A DNA stretch of 64,000 nucleotides from Spizellomyces punctatus DAOM BR117. Lineage: Eukaryota; Chytridiomycota; Chytridiomycetes; Spizellomycetales; Spizellomycetaceae. Positions 37,301 to 47,066 of the stretch are shown here, one piece after another. Each line of letters starts with the position of its first letter. The stretch's first letter is position 1. The DNA is taken from contig NW_015971553.1 of NCBI RefSeq assembly GCF_000182565.1, positions 124,001 to 188,000 on the forward strand, in the 5' to 3' direction. The position numbers and the translations under genes were made by a program. Below the pieces are notes generated by a model. It saw only the letters and a list, made by a program, of their open reading frames with translations, did not search any database and was not told where the DNA came from.

Positions 37301-38277
37301 TCAAAGATGTCCCTGAATGCGACGTACCCAGCGTTAACCAGTAGTGGGCGTTCCTTATCCGCCAGTACGGCACTCAACTGCTCAGGATTGAAATCATGGG
37401 CATCAACTGCATTCCTGAAGCTTTCAGCATGAAACTCCCGTAGTTGAGGATGGTTCTCAAACAGTGCCAATAGAAGGCAGTAAAATGGCGTGGTGGAGCA
37501 CAGCTCACATACGCGTTGGCTTAACTTTGTCGCTGCCTCATCCAGCATCTGTTTCGTTTCCTCTCGTCCGTAATCATGCAACACATTCTCAACCACTTTC
37601 CGACAATCAGAGAATCCTGTCACATTGGATAACTGTCCTCTAGCCAACGGGTCTTGCAAGGGCGGACGTGAGTTTTCTTCGGCACTTCTAAGCCAATGCT
37701 GTAGCCCTTGTAAAAGGTGTAGCACAGGAGGCCGATTACCATCAGACGGACCCTGAAATGGTACAGTACTTGTATTTTGGATTGTCCGAGAATCCCGCGC
37801 CCACCTGTCCATTGGTTGCTTGCCCTTGGTCCTTCCAATTCCTCCATTGAAATGGCTTACTTGTGGTGAAGGCACCTTGAATGGTAATGTTATTTTATCC
37901 GCAGGTTTCGGACGCTCATGCTCGTCAGCAGATGTGGATGAAGTGGTCCCAATCGTAGGTCCAGACACCACTGGTCCTTCCAGGTTCCCCTTTCCGCTCT
38001 CATCAGGTCCTAATCCATCAAGGAATTTGTTCGTCCGCTGTAGCTTGTCTGGAGACAGTCGTAAGATCCGCTCAACCAGATTGCTGGCTGCCCGGATGTG
38101 TTCTGCAGGGAGGCTCTGGAAGACATCCGCCAGATTTGTTGCAGCGAGGACTTGGGAAGAGGAATCGGCATCATCAGAGCCTTTGACTGTGTATGGCTGT
38201 TGCGGATGATTGATATCGCCTGTTCTGTGGCGTTTTCGTAAATCTTGTTCGTCAAGTAAACCCCGTTGCCGTCTCAT
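31396..38277 (-). CDS. Giant fusion: UvrD helicase, Cas4/RecB-type Fe-S nuclease, Dna2/UPF1-like helicase
   Basis: Eight exons, complement(31396-31900, 31963-32174, 32235-32881, 32940-34509, 34563-36227, 36299-36649, 36711-37272, 37328-38277), sum to 6462 nt, 2153 aa. SF1A helicase: Walker A NAGPGTGKT (315-323, completed by splicing), LLVDEFQDVD (492-500), VVGDDDQTIYHFRGA (~530), TIHGAKGLE (~680), VYVALTRAK (713-721). Nuclease: C869 in ITRCPR, KPD (D976), IDAK (994, 996), QVSLYS (1028), C1115-x2-C1118-x5-C1124, i.e. a PD-(D/E)XK fold with the four-cysteine Fe-S pattern of Cas4/AddB/Dna2. HhH-like segment ~1135-1163. SF1B helicase: GPPGTGKS (1695-1702, split by an intron), CIEEAS (~1834), VGDHLQ (~1864), TIHKSQGME (~2048), LLNVALSRAR (~2081-2090). 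The second half matches the layout of bacterial TM0106-type nuclease-helicases. Likely nuclear DNA repair or end processing; inference. Confidence 0.87.
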
Positions 38278-38525
38278 CCTCTACAATCCCAGCGCGCTGA
38301 TCCAACTCACATTTATCGGAATTTAAACGTGATTGTACTGGGTCCTGGTCAATACGTCGGTCGCTTTTGAACGTTGGCAAGGCGAATACACACATGTTTC
38401 GTGCAGATTTCCTTACGCCCACTTCCCTCCTCTGCGTGCAAACTATGAAGATACTAAAGTGCCCTGAACACAAGTTTCTTGATGTCAAACATATTTGATA
38501 GTATATATATTTCCATACACTCATT

Positions 38526-39585
38526 CTACCTGTATTCCACCCGACCCCTGACAAAAACAAAATGCTCATCGACAGCTCTAATCCCCAAATAATGTATCAA
38601 AGGATTACCCAGCCCTGCCGGACGATCTACCCAATTGAATCGAACGTTGGGAAATAAAACTGGTCGCTGCTGATTTTGCGAGTTGACTCGTCCGCATATC
38701 TGCCCTGATAAAGTATATCGCACTTCATCAATTAGACCAAGGTTCAGGCAGTCAGATGCAAAAGCTCCGCCTGTGGAAATATCTAATGTCTATGGTTGTC
38801 TGTGAGTAGAGGGCCCTTGAAGGATTATCAAGATTTTGTGCCTCGGATGACGGACGGACCTGGATCTGATAACTCTCCTTCAAAACTTTCATCAACTGTC
38901 TCAAATCCACCACATCTTCACCGCAAACAACGACATTCTCTGATTTCCCGCGCTCAGCCAAGCACCTGCTTCCGCGTCCGCCTGTGACGATAAGAACTTT
39001 CAAGTCAACCCGTTGGAAAACGGGATGGTCCAGAGGCAATTCCCCGCTGTTCGTTACAATGATTTGAAGAGGGTGATCAGGGCTTTTGAGGTTTGTCTGG
39101 CGATAGTTTTGTAGATCTTGGAACCTAAGGAAGCACATATACAATTTGGTCATCGATACGCTCACAACGGAAAATGCCCAAATCGTCTCACCTTGTAAAC
39201 CACCCATCAAATTCTGGTTCATTTCTCAGGTTGGCGCCAGTCACCAGCACGCCGTCTGCGCATGCCCATCCAAAATTGAGTATTCTCCAATCGGTCAACG
39301 AGCCTTTCACTTGCTCCATGTGCTTCATGGCAATAGGCCTAGCACAGAGTATCAAAGAACTTCAAATGGTACCACCCATCCGGTAGCAGCTTTACATACA
39401 TACCCAGCATCAGTGCATCCAATTTCCGCAAGCCCAATCACCCCGTCTAAGGATGTGACTGCATTTTGCCATACATATGGCCTGTCGTTGGGAACATGGA
39501 TGCCGTCAAGGGAGAGGTAAGAGGTAAGTTCTGGTAATTGAACCTCCGGAGAGGTGAACACTGCCAGAAATGGCGTTGAAGTCAT
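38526..39585 (-). CDS. RIB7: Riboflavin pathway reductase RIB7 (RibD C-terminal domain)
   Basis: Exons complement(38526-38782, 38856-39124, 39192-39338, 39404-39585) give 284 aa. The DHFR-like fold that reduces 2,5-diamino-6-ribosylamino-pyrimidinone phosphate with NADPH, the second step of fungal riboflavin synthesis, is indicated by RPYVWQNAVTSLDGVIGLAE, ADGVLVTGANLRNEPEF, HPLQIIVTNSGELPLDHPVF, LKVLIVTGGRG and LNLGLIDEVRYTLSGQI. Between the last two blocks the sequence reads ISTGGAF where the family usually has a VEGG-type motif. The third intron (38783-38855) uses a weak GTCCGT donor, chosen because it is the one that restores the frame across that motif, so this junction is the least secure part. 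Confidence 0.82.
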
Positions 39586-39982
39586 TATGGACAGACCGTC
39601 TATCGGCCTCTACCTATATCTCTGCTGTTGTTGTGGTTATGGTAAAAACAACGGTCTCTGATCAGCAACTGCGCAGACGCGTGCAAAAGCATCATTTGCC
39701 TATATCTCGTTCTTGGCTTTTTTTATTTTCTTTTTGGTTTACACCTTTTCTGGTTAATTACAAATAGTACGTCTGATCCTTTCAAATCACACGTCAATAA
39801 GGAAGCGTGAGATATTCTCATGCCCGAACCCCCCTTCCCTATTCCTGACTGTACGTATATAAGAAAATGTTAGATAAAGACGAACAGTTGGACACTTTTT
39901 ATGTGGTATGAGGTCGCCCAATCGGGTCCAAAGAAGAGCAAGATAAAAAAAAATCGGACCGGTTTGGTCGCTTCATAACGAA
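39586..39982. other. Spacer between STRAP 3' end and RIB7 5' end
   Basis: Both flanking genes are on the minus strand; the region should contain the RIB7 promoter and the STRAP 3' UTR. T-rich; no gene seen. Confidence 0.5.
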
Positions 39983-41386
39983 TTACTGTTGTTCCCACAA
40001 GCCGTATTTGATGCCGGGAACGGTTTGCCACAATCTGCGACAGTAGAGCCCCATATTAGCTCGACATCAAAAAGAGCCACGCAAACCCACCAATAAATTA
40101 CCTCACAGTTCCGTCCTCACTTCCCGTGGCATAGAGATGACCATCTGGGCTATAGCTTACGCAATGAATGGGTCCATGATGTCCTTTATATACCTCTGCC
40201 AATCGCAATAATATCATAGCAGAACGAGCAAATTTACCACTGGCTGTCCTTAGCTGCGAATTTTAATTTCCCACTCACCTTGCTCTTCCCCGGTCTTCCA
40301 ATCGTACACGCGCACCCACAGGTCTTGACTTCCGCCAACGACAAATTTGCCTCCAGAGGGATGGAGACTTGCCGACGATGCACTGATATTGACGTCAAAG
40401 GATTTTTCCAGAGCAGAGCTATTTCAAAAGGCTGGAATCAGGGGAACAGAAGATAATGTCAGGCATCCACAGTAAGATGCTCACCTCAATGCATTATAAA
40501 ACAACACTTTCTTCCCTGCGGTGCAGATGATGAACTTTTTATCCCACGAGAATCGTAAACTGGAAATTTCGGATTCAAATTCCCGGTTGCTGATTTCGCT
40601 TGATGTCCGGAGATCCCACACGCGAAGGTTTTTCCCATCTCCGGCAAAAACCAAGCTGAACATTTGATTCAGTTGAGTGACCGCAAATATGTCGATTCCG
40701 TCACGGGGATATACTCACCCATGATCACCATCCAATAAGGCTGTTTTGATCTCGTTCTCACATCCCTCCAATACTCTCATAGGCTCCCTCTTCCCATCCC
40801 CCTGCAGGTCAAAAATGCGGACCTTCTTCTCGTAACCGCCCGTAAGAACGTAACGCCCTTCTCCCGTGATATCCACACAGCGAACGACATGAGAATGGTC
40901 CAAGGTAACCTTTGCGACACCTGTAAGGTTATCCCAAATCTTTGCCGTAAAATCTGCGGAACCGGTAACGGAGAGAGTGGCGTCTCGGCTTAGACGGGCT
41001 GACCAGACCGCCCCTTTATGACCTATCACACCGTTATGTACTAGCATCAACAACGATACTTCGTGAGGGAAGCGTTGTACAATGCATACCTTGGAAGCTG
41101 CCAACCCAATCCCCAGTATTGCCTCTCCTCAAGATTGGCACTGAATCTATGTTACCACGGCGATATCAGCTCTGGAAGTGTAGTCCAAGCCACGTTAACC
41201 GCCATAGAAATGCCAACCTTTACAAGCACTAATCAAAAAGAAGTCGCCGGTATAGGTAAACGAAGAAAATCCCAAATCCACCACCGGCCGCGTATGTCCC
41301 GGGCACGTTAATGGGACTTGTTTAGCGGGCTGAATGGCATCAATTGGACGCACTGGTTGAGATAAGCGACGGCCGTTCTCAAGCAT
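39983..41386 (-). CDS. STRAP: WD40 protein STRAP/Unrip
   Basis: Seven exons, complement(39983-40034, 40102-40195, 40279-40418, 40485-40655, 40719-41022, 41090-41146, 41218-41386), give 328 aa. Near-continuous match to STRAP, a seven-bladed WD40 protein that associates with the SMN/Gemin complex and with mRNA translation factors: [104 protein letters not shown] and terminal YGLW. The first intron has an unusual GTTGGC donor, but the junction falls inside the conserved ISACKD/..LRRGNTGDW segment. It is divergent from glutamine synthetase across 452 bp. Confidence 0.93.
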
Positions 41387-41838
41387 CGATGAGGTTCTTG
41401 ACTTTTAGGTTCTGAGGCAAGGTATGTTTATCCTTGATGTTTGGCGCCAGTTTGCGATACCCGAGACAGTTCCAACGGTGTTCTCAGAAGCGCGGGGACG
41501 TGACCAACCACAGGAAGAGCACAGGGATCAGGATACGGGTAGAGAAGAGATGGAGCTTCTCTACAAAGAAGCCAATTGAGGATCCGGGGCGGGGAGGATC
41601 AGCGAAACCCAAAAGCCGATTCTCCTAAAAGCGATCATCAACAGACTCTGAATTGCTCAGTTGCCATTTCGGGTAAATAGACACCTTTCGAATCTCGCTG
41701 GAGACATTTTAGAATTGAGCCAGCAACGGTTTTTGTCGGCCGATTATGCACGCGTCGCGTCCGTTGTGGGTGGGGACGCCCGTCCGCAACGTTGGAAGAG
41801 TTGTCCAACCATCGCATACCCGCCGTCGTCAGTAAGAA
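41387..41838. other. Divergent promoter region STRAP / glutamine synthetase
   Basis: 452 bp between two divergent start codons; no coding sequence or clear TATA box recognised. Confidence 0.5.
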
Positions 41839-43383
41839 ATGTCAGATTCATCAAATATGGCCGTCAAGCCTTCGGACCTTGCATCTCAGCTCAAAAATGA
41901 CACCCGCGTTAAAGTCTCTGGTTGCGATATCGATGGTATAGCACGGTAGGGAGAAGCAATGAGGAATGCCAAACGACCCTGGAAAATTCAGATATTAACT
42001 CTGTTTTTAAATAGAGGCAAAATAATGTCAACTGAAAAGTTCTTGAAAGCTGCCGAAGAGGGATTTGGTAGCTGCTGAATGGGCTTGCCCTGATGAGGCT
42101 TTAGCACTAACCAGTTGGTATCGACAAGGCTTTTGCAACGTAACATTTGGCTGGGATATGCATGACAAAACGTATGATCCAAACGTTTTTCCCAATAAAG
42201 CCCGGGAAACAGCGTATCCAGACATCCTCGCCCGTCCTGACCTATCCACTCTCCGCCGGGTACCATGGGACGATAATGTTCCGCACTTTCTCTTGGACTT
42301 TTATACTCCCGACACTAATGAGCCGTACCCATTTTGTCCTCGTGCCCTGTTGAAAAGAGTGATCAAACATTGTGAGAAGGCTGGGTATATGCCATTTTGT
42401 GGAATGGAATATGAGTTCTTCAGCTTTCAAGGTATGTTGACCGTCGTCCATGATCATTGCAGATTTGCATTTGATCATCAGCTTTCTGATCTGTACCAGA
42501 AACACCCGAGACCTTGGCGTCAAAGCAAGGTCAAGATTTGAAGCCACTCACACCTGGCATGTTCGGGTACTCTCTCCTACGACCAACTTTAAACCAATCG
42601 TATTTCAACAGCATATATACGTCCTGCCTTTCCTACCGCATCCCCATCGAAGGGTTTCATACGGAGACTGGGCCAGGAGTGTACGAAGCTGCTCTGGCGT
42701 ACACTGATGCTCTTGAGATGGCAGACCGAGCCCATTTGTTCAAAACAGCTGCCAAACAGATCGGAATGCAGTATGGAATCATGCCAAGTTTCATGGCAAA
42801 ACCACACAGCAATCTACCTGGATGCTCAGGACACATCCACTTCAGTCTCAAATCCATCTCTACAAAAAAATCCGTGTTCGAAATGAAGGAAACCGAAGAT
42901 TCCATCAATAAGGTCTGCAGACAGTTTATCGCAGGGATATTGACCGCTCTTCCTTCGCTTTTACCTCTCTTCGCACCAACTGTCAACTCTTACAAGCGAC
43001 TCGTGGAAAATTACTGGGCACCTACTACTACGTCGTACGGTCTTCAAAACCGCACCTCGGCCATACGACTCATTCCGCCTTCACGGATTGAGTTCCGTGT
43101 CCCTGGAGCAGACGTGAACCCTTATCTGGCAATTGCTGGATGTTTGGCTGCAGGAGTTTGGGGCATTGAAAATGAACTTGATTTGAACGATGTCCCAGTC
43201 CAGAGATTACCAGGGGACTTGAAGGAGGCAACCAGCAAGATGTTGGAGGAAGGGAGTGTGGCGAGAAAAGTGCTTGGCGATGAATTTATTGAACATTTTG
43301 GAGGAACGCGAGTGGCGGAATGGAAAGAATGGTGTGGGGCTGTCACTGCATGGGAGAGACTTCGTTATATGGAGACAGTGTAG
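41839..43383 (+). CDS. Glutamine synthetase, type I-like (FluG/lengsin-related class)
   Basis: Exons 41839-41945, 42015-42067, 42129-42431 and 42500-43383 give 448 aa. Hallmarks: DIDGIARGKIMSTEKFL, FCNVTFGWDMHDKTY, MEYEFFSFQETPETLA, LTPGMFGYSLLRP, IEGFHTETGPGVYE, SGHIHFSLKS, NRTSAIRLI and EFRVPGADVNPYLAIAGCLAAG. This is the prokaryotic-type GSI fold, distinct from the standard eukaryotic GSII used in ammonia assimilation. Fungal members include the C-terminal half of FluG and candidate gamma-glutamylpolyamine synthetases, so the amine substrate is uncertain. Both ATP- and glutamate-binding motifs are intact. Confidence 0.93.
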
Positions 43384-43595
43384 GTAGCAATGTTTAGTAA
43401 CCTTTTTATAACGATTCGTATGGTGCTGTACCTTTTTGTATGTGATGGTATCTGCTTAGATGTCGCTTCTGTTTTGTATCTATCTAATCGTCACTATGAG
43501 AAAATTCCCATTTCATGCACCAGTTTCCAGCAATGCTATACAGTATTCCAGAGGTGACAACACTTCGCTAACCTCATCTACTACTACTTCTATCT

Positions 43596-44171
43596 CTACT
43601 TACTAGCCTGCTTACTCGCCAATAGCTCTTCGTAATTCTCTTTTGCAATATCCGCTAGCGTGCCATCATCAAGATTGTATTCTTGATCATATGCTTGCTT
43701 GATCTGTCCAAAAAGGTTTAGTTAACCACAAAATAATCTGAGGCTAGGGAGTGAATAACCTACAAATTTCAAGAAATCTTTTGTATCGCCTGTGGCAAAA
43801 TCCAGGTGTTACACATAGTGGTCACATATATGATAGCTTGCAAAAAAGCGTACCTATCAACTCGCCACTTTCTCGCCAGACCATCTGTTCCAGTCCTTCC
43901 GGAGTCTTGAATGTCCGATCGTGGGCCATACGGTTTGCCCACCCGTTTTGGATGAATATCTGACGTGCATAGTCTGGCCAATCGTCAGGATGTTGGGGGA
44001 GAAGAGTGATATGGAAAGAAGGGAGGTTGATATTGAGATGATGGGCAAGCATTTCAGCCTGTGGATCGAGTGGGTTAGTGGATTGGGATGAGGCTTTAAT
44101 TGCAATAAATTGAGGCTTGCCCGTGCATATTCGGGATCATTTGCTCGTCCAGCGATCATGAAGTAGGCCAT
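43596..44171 (-). CDS. Free-standing MDH1B N-terminal domain-like protein
   Basis: Exons complement(43596-43703, 43764-43789, 43854-44058, 44121-44171) give 129 aa. It matches the N-terminal domain of animal putative malate dehydrogenase 1B: MAYFMIAGRANDPEYARAEM (MDH1B [20 protein letters not shown]), DDWPDYARQIFIQNGW, a VWRESGELIG block (IIWRELLDRGGKG) and a terminal IAKENYEELL (IAQENLGAHI). No dehydrogenase domain follows; the stop is 36 codons into the last exon. MDH1B tracks with ciliated cells and organisms, so a flagellar link is plausible (inference). The first intron (44059-44120) has a GC-AG border with donor GCAAGC; the join is fixed by phase. Confidence 0.75.
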
Positions 44172-44422
44172 GTCTCCAGCGAAAGAGAAACTTGATGAAG
44201 GATATGCCAGATGAGTGGATCAGCGCAGATCGTCATTACAGTCAGTCATATTGAACAAGCCGCAGGGTAGCTATTTTTAGCCACTTGCAACCATCTGTTA
44301 ACATGGAGAGAAACCGCGTATATAACATAAATGAGGTAGAACACTCCCACCACCAACGAAAAAACACCTATACTACATGGACTATCAGGGAAACAATAAT
44401 GATCCTTCTAAACTAGTTCATT

Positions 44423-45978
44423 TCACTTTACTGTTCCCCTGGACCCGCTCCCAAACTGTTCACTTGCACTTATCAAACTTTCCACCATGCTTAAAAATGC
44501 GCTCGCATCCGCCGGGAGGTTGTCGGACACATGGTGGGAGTCAAGTGAGCTTGTGCATGAGTGAGCCGCGGGCCATGGAAAGTTGACGCCATTCATTGCG
44601 GGCTCTTGCCTACGAGGCATATCGCTTTTAAGCTGATGCTCTTCTAGCTTGAAGTGGGGGCTACAGGGATCGATGCCCATAACCAACAGATAATCCACTA
44701 CATCTGTCAAAGACAAGCCTGTCGGAAACGCGACAATTAGCTCATAAGTCCCGCCTTCCTCCTCTCGCACATGTAAATCTCTGAGTCCACTTTGCAGCAG
44801 CTTCTCCAGGATTATCGCTGTGGCTGTTAGATGATCTTTGTGTAATCGGGCGAGGGAACGGATTTCGGTAATGAGGGCTACTGTCAGGTTCTGTGAACCA
44901 GCTCTCGAAATAGAGTCCATTTCCCAGGCAGGGGGACCATAGAGGCTGTGTGAAAATAGGTGGGAGGTTAGGTTATATTTCATGTCCCCATGTCACATTC
45001 GACGAATAGGACTTACAAGATGGACATGGAGACCGAGACGGCCTTGCTGGATGCAGGGTTGACCTGCACGGGCGACCGCTTTGTTACGACTTTCTTTGCA
45101 GTACGTACTACAACGGCAGTGCCAGTGTTCTCTACAGCCGCACCCAGACCAGCGGGTTCAACGTCCACAGCGCGCTTCAACAAGACACCCAAGCGGGCAG
45201 GGCGAATAGACTTCACCGCCTTTGGAACCAGTCTCCTTTTTGGAGTCCTGGTCACACGTGCCCGTAACCTAGCTTTCAAATCATCACCCATCCCATTCTT
45301 GTCCTTCATCTCCTCTGTCACAGCACCAGGTAACACTTTGAAGCCAGCAAATGAGTTCGACACAGAAGGCCCATGACTTTGAAAAGTTTGCTGGCCAAAT
45401 CCAGTGGTGAAATTCCTCCGACCGCCAAACTGTCTGGATCCTTGAGTGAATCCTCGAGTACTGTAAGCGCCAAACATGGTGTTTTGCGCCGGGAAAATAC
45501 GGCCGAAAGGTGGAGCTTGGCCAATTGGACCCCTTCCAGTATAGAACCTGCCTCGGAAGGCTGATGTGTTCTTCGGCAATGCCCATGCAGTTGAAGTAAT
45601 ATTCTGAGTTGCCATTTTTCGAGCAATCCCTGGGAATACGGACCGAAGCGCATCAAGAAGGTGACTGTATGGAAGAAGAGGTAACTGAGGGGCGGCTTTC
45701 TGTAACAAAGAAGATACTGAGTCCTTGGTTTAGCTGTATTGCAAACGCTGTAAGTTACCAACCTGGGTCACTCCAGCACGAAGAAATAACTGGTGCAAAA
45801 CCGTACGACGAGCAACCTGCAACAGCCGACTCGACGAAGGAGAGGGAATGCCGCTGGAAGAATAGCCTTGGCTAACAGACACCTCGGTCGCCTCCCACGG
45901 CCTTGCGAGTCGGCCTTGGAGAGGATGCCCGAGCCCCTTCACGGGCCGCCAAAGGCTGCCCAAAAAGGATCGTAGCAT
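44423..45978 (-). CDS. Probable mitochondrial protein of unknown function
   Basis: Exons complement(44423-44945, 45017-45699, 45763-45978) give 473 aa. The N-terminus (MLRSFLGSLWRPVKGLGHPL, rich in R and S with no acidic residue until E29) looks like a mitochondrial presequence. Residues ~100-200 are G/F/R/Q-rich, followed by a basic stretch and then a compact, conserved-looking region: LYGPPAWEMDSISRAGS, LTVALITEIRSLARLHKDHL, IVAFPTGLSLTDVVDYLLVMGI. The tail is Ser-rich. I have a vague memory of similar fungal proteins carrying a casein-kinase-II-beta annotation but see no CK2-beta zinc site, so I assign no function. Confidence 0.7.
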
Positions 45979-46204
45979 GGTTCACCAAGGTTTGAACAAG
46001 ATTATACCTTCTTTGCTAGTTGGAAAGAAGGCACGAACCGCAGTTGACGTCTGCCACCCGTGCTTATGTAAGCGTGACACCCGTGATCAGATGAAAATAC
46101 CATGAACATTTAGTAGTGTAGAGGTGACAGAAACTGGCACTAGCTACTACACCAGGGAATGAACCGGCGACAACCGGTTCGGAAAAGCTAACTAACTACT
46201 ACTA

Positions 46205-46253
46205 GGCAATTATACACGTAATACGTAGCGGTTGTTCTAACCGGATAATTGCC
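46205..46253. repeat. Nested inverted repeat (hairpin)
   Basis: Outer arms GGCAATTAT (46205-46213) and ATAATTGCC (46245-46253) are perfect complements. Inside, CGGTT (46229-46233) and AACCG (46239-46243) form a second perfect stem with a 5-nt loop. Confidence 0.7.
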
Positions 46254-46355
46254 CACCACCACACGCGGTCCCTACTAGGCCTTGATCCAGAACTCTTGAT
46301 GCCATTGAAGCCAGAGTCTTCGCAACATTGGGGAGACTCGCAAGCTGGAGGATCT

Positions 46356-46637
46356 TCAGTGACAAGGCTTGGAGACTAAAAACTGCATGTCAGAAGATGA
46401 CCCGATGACAAGAAATGCAAGAAATGACATCGATACATACCAACCAAGCTCAACTAATGTGGCAGTATAATAGTAGGTTTTGTTATCGGATCCGATTGGT
46501 TGCCGCTGGTTCTGATCACGGTTGCTGTCGGGCGGTCGAGGTCCTCGACACCACCACATCTGTATTCTCATGATTCGACCGACAGTCGCGATGAGAAGAG
46601 TTGCACAGATGCTTTGAGTTGAGGGATAAAGAAACAA
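46356..46637 (-). CDS. Possible small membrane protein (weak)
   Basis: An open frame on the minus strand; its first ATG is at 46572 (MRIQMWWCRGPRPP). A credible GTATGT donor and a CAG acceptor lie near 46384-46440, which suggests splicing, but the frame after the junction either stops at once or continues to near 46240 depending on the acceptor. No family recognised. It may be part of an unrecognised gene or noise. Confidence 0.25.
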   Translation of the reverse strand: MFLYPSTQSICATLLIATVGRIMRIQMWWCRGPRPPDSNRDQNQRQPIGSDNKTYYYTATLVELGWYVSMSFLAFLVIGSSSDMQFLVSKPCH

Positions 46638-46772
46638 GAGGGAAGAGACAGAAGGCCCCCCTTTTATGGACCTTTGGCATGCGCCTCACCGCAGTTTAAA
46701 AAAAAAACATTACATTAGCATGCCTCACCGTTTTGAGCGATAGAGGGGGTGCTGATTATGCGATATGACTAA

Positions 46773-46786
46773 CCGGATTAATCCGG
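46773..46786. repeat. Perfect 14-bp palindrome
   Basis: CCGGATTAATCCGG, followed by ATAAT. Its CCGGATAAT half resembles the arm at 46241-46249, suggesting related elements or a repeated protein-binding site. Confidence 0.65.
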
Positions 46787-47066
46787 ATAATAATGGGTCT
46801 TAGTGCCATTTTCAATGACCTCCACACTATAGTGGACAGGAAAAGTACCATGCAATAAGTGATATTTTTTGATCCAGAGCATGGACACCAAACAACAGAT
46901 ATACACTGAAATCAATATACACAGAATTCCTACATGAGATGCTAACTAGCTACATCCCCTGTACAGATGCTAAAACCAAAATATGAGGAACCATGCAACC
47001 GTTAAACTGGTTACAGCAATGCAATCTCCCAATATGCCCGCTTTTGGCCTCCCCTAGCTACACAGC

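Larger units (their letters stand above)
45979..47066. other. Intergenic region with inverted repeats
   Basis: Contains the hairpin at 46205-46253, the 14-bp palindrome at 46773-46786 and a possible small minus-strand ORF (next entry). No other gene seen. Confidence 0.5.

Noticed and set aside
31396-38277. Two separate genes (UvrD helicase and Dna2-like helicase)
   Set aside because: No stop codon or promoter-like gap separates them; a canonical 53-nt intron at 34510-34562 joins them in phase inside a layout that matches TM0106-type proteins.
46141-46180. tRNA on the minus strand suggested by CGGTTCATTCCC
   Set aside because: Weak B-box similarity and no cloverleaf pairing; the CCGG words are better explained by the local inverted repeats.
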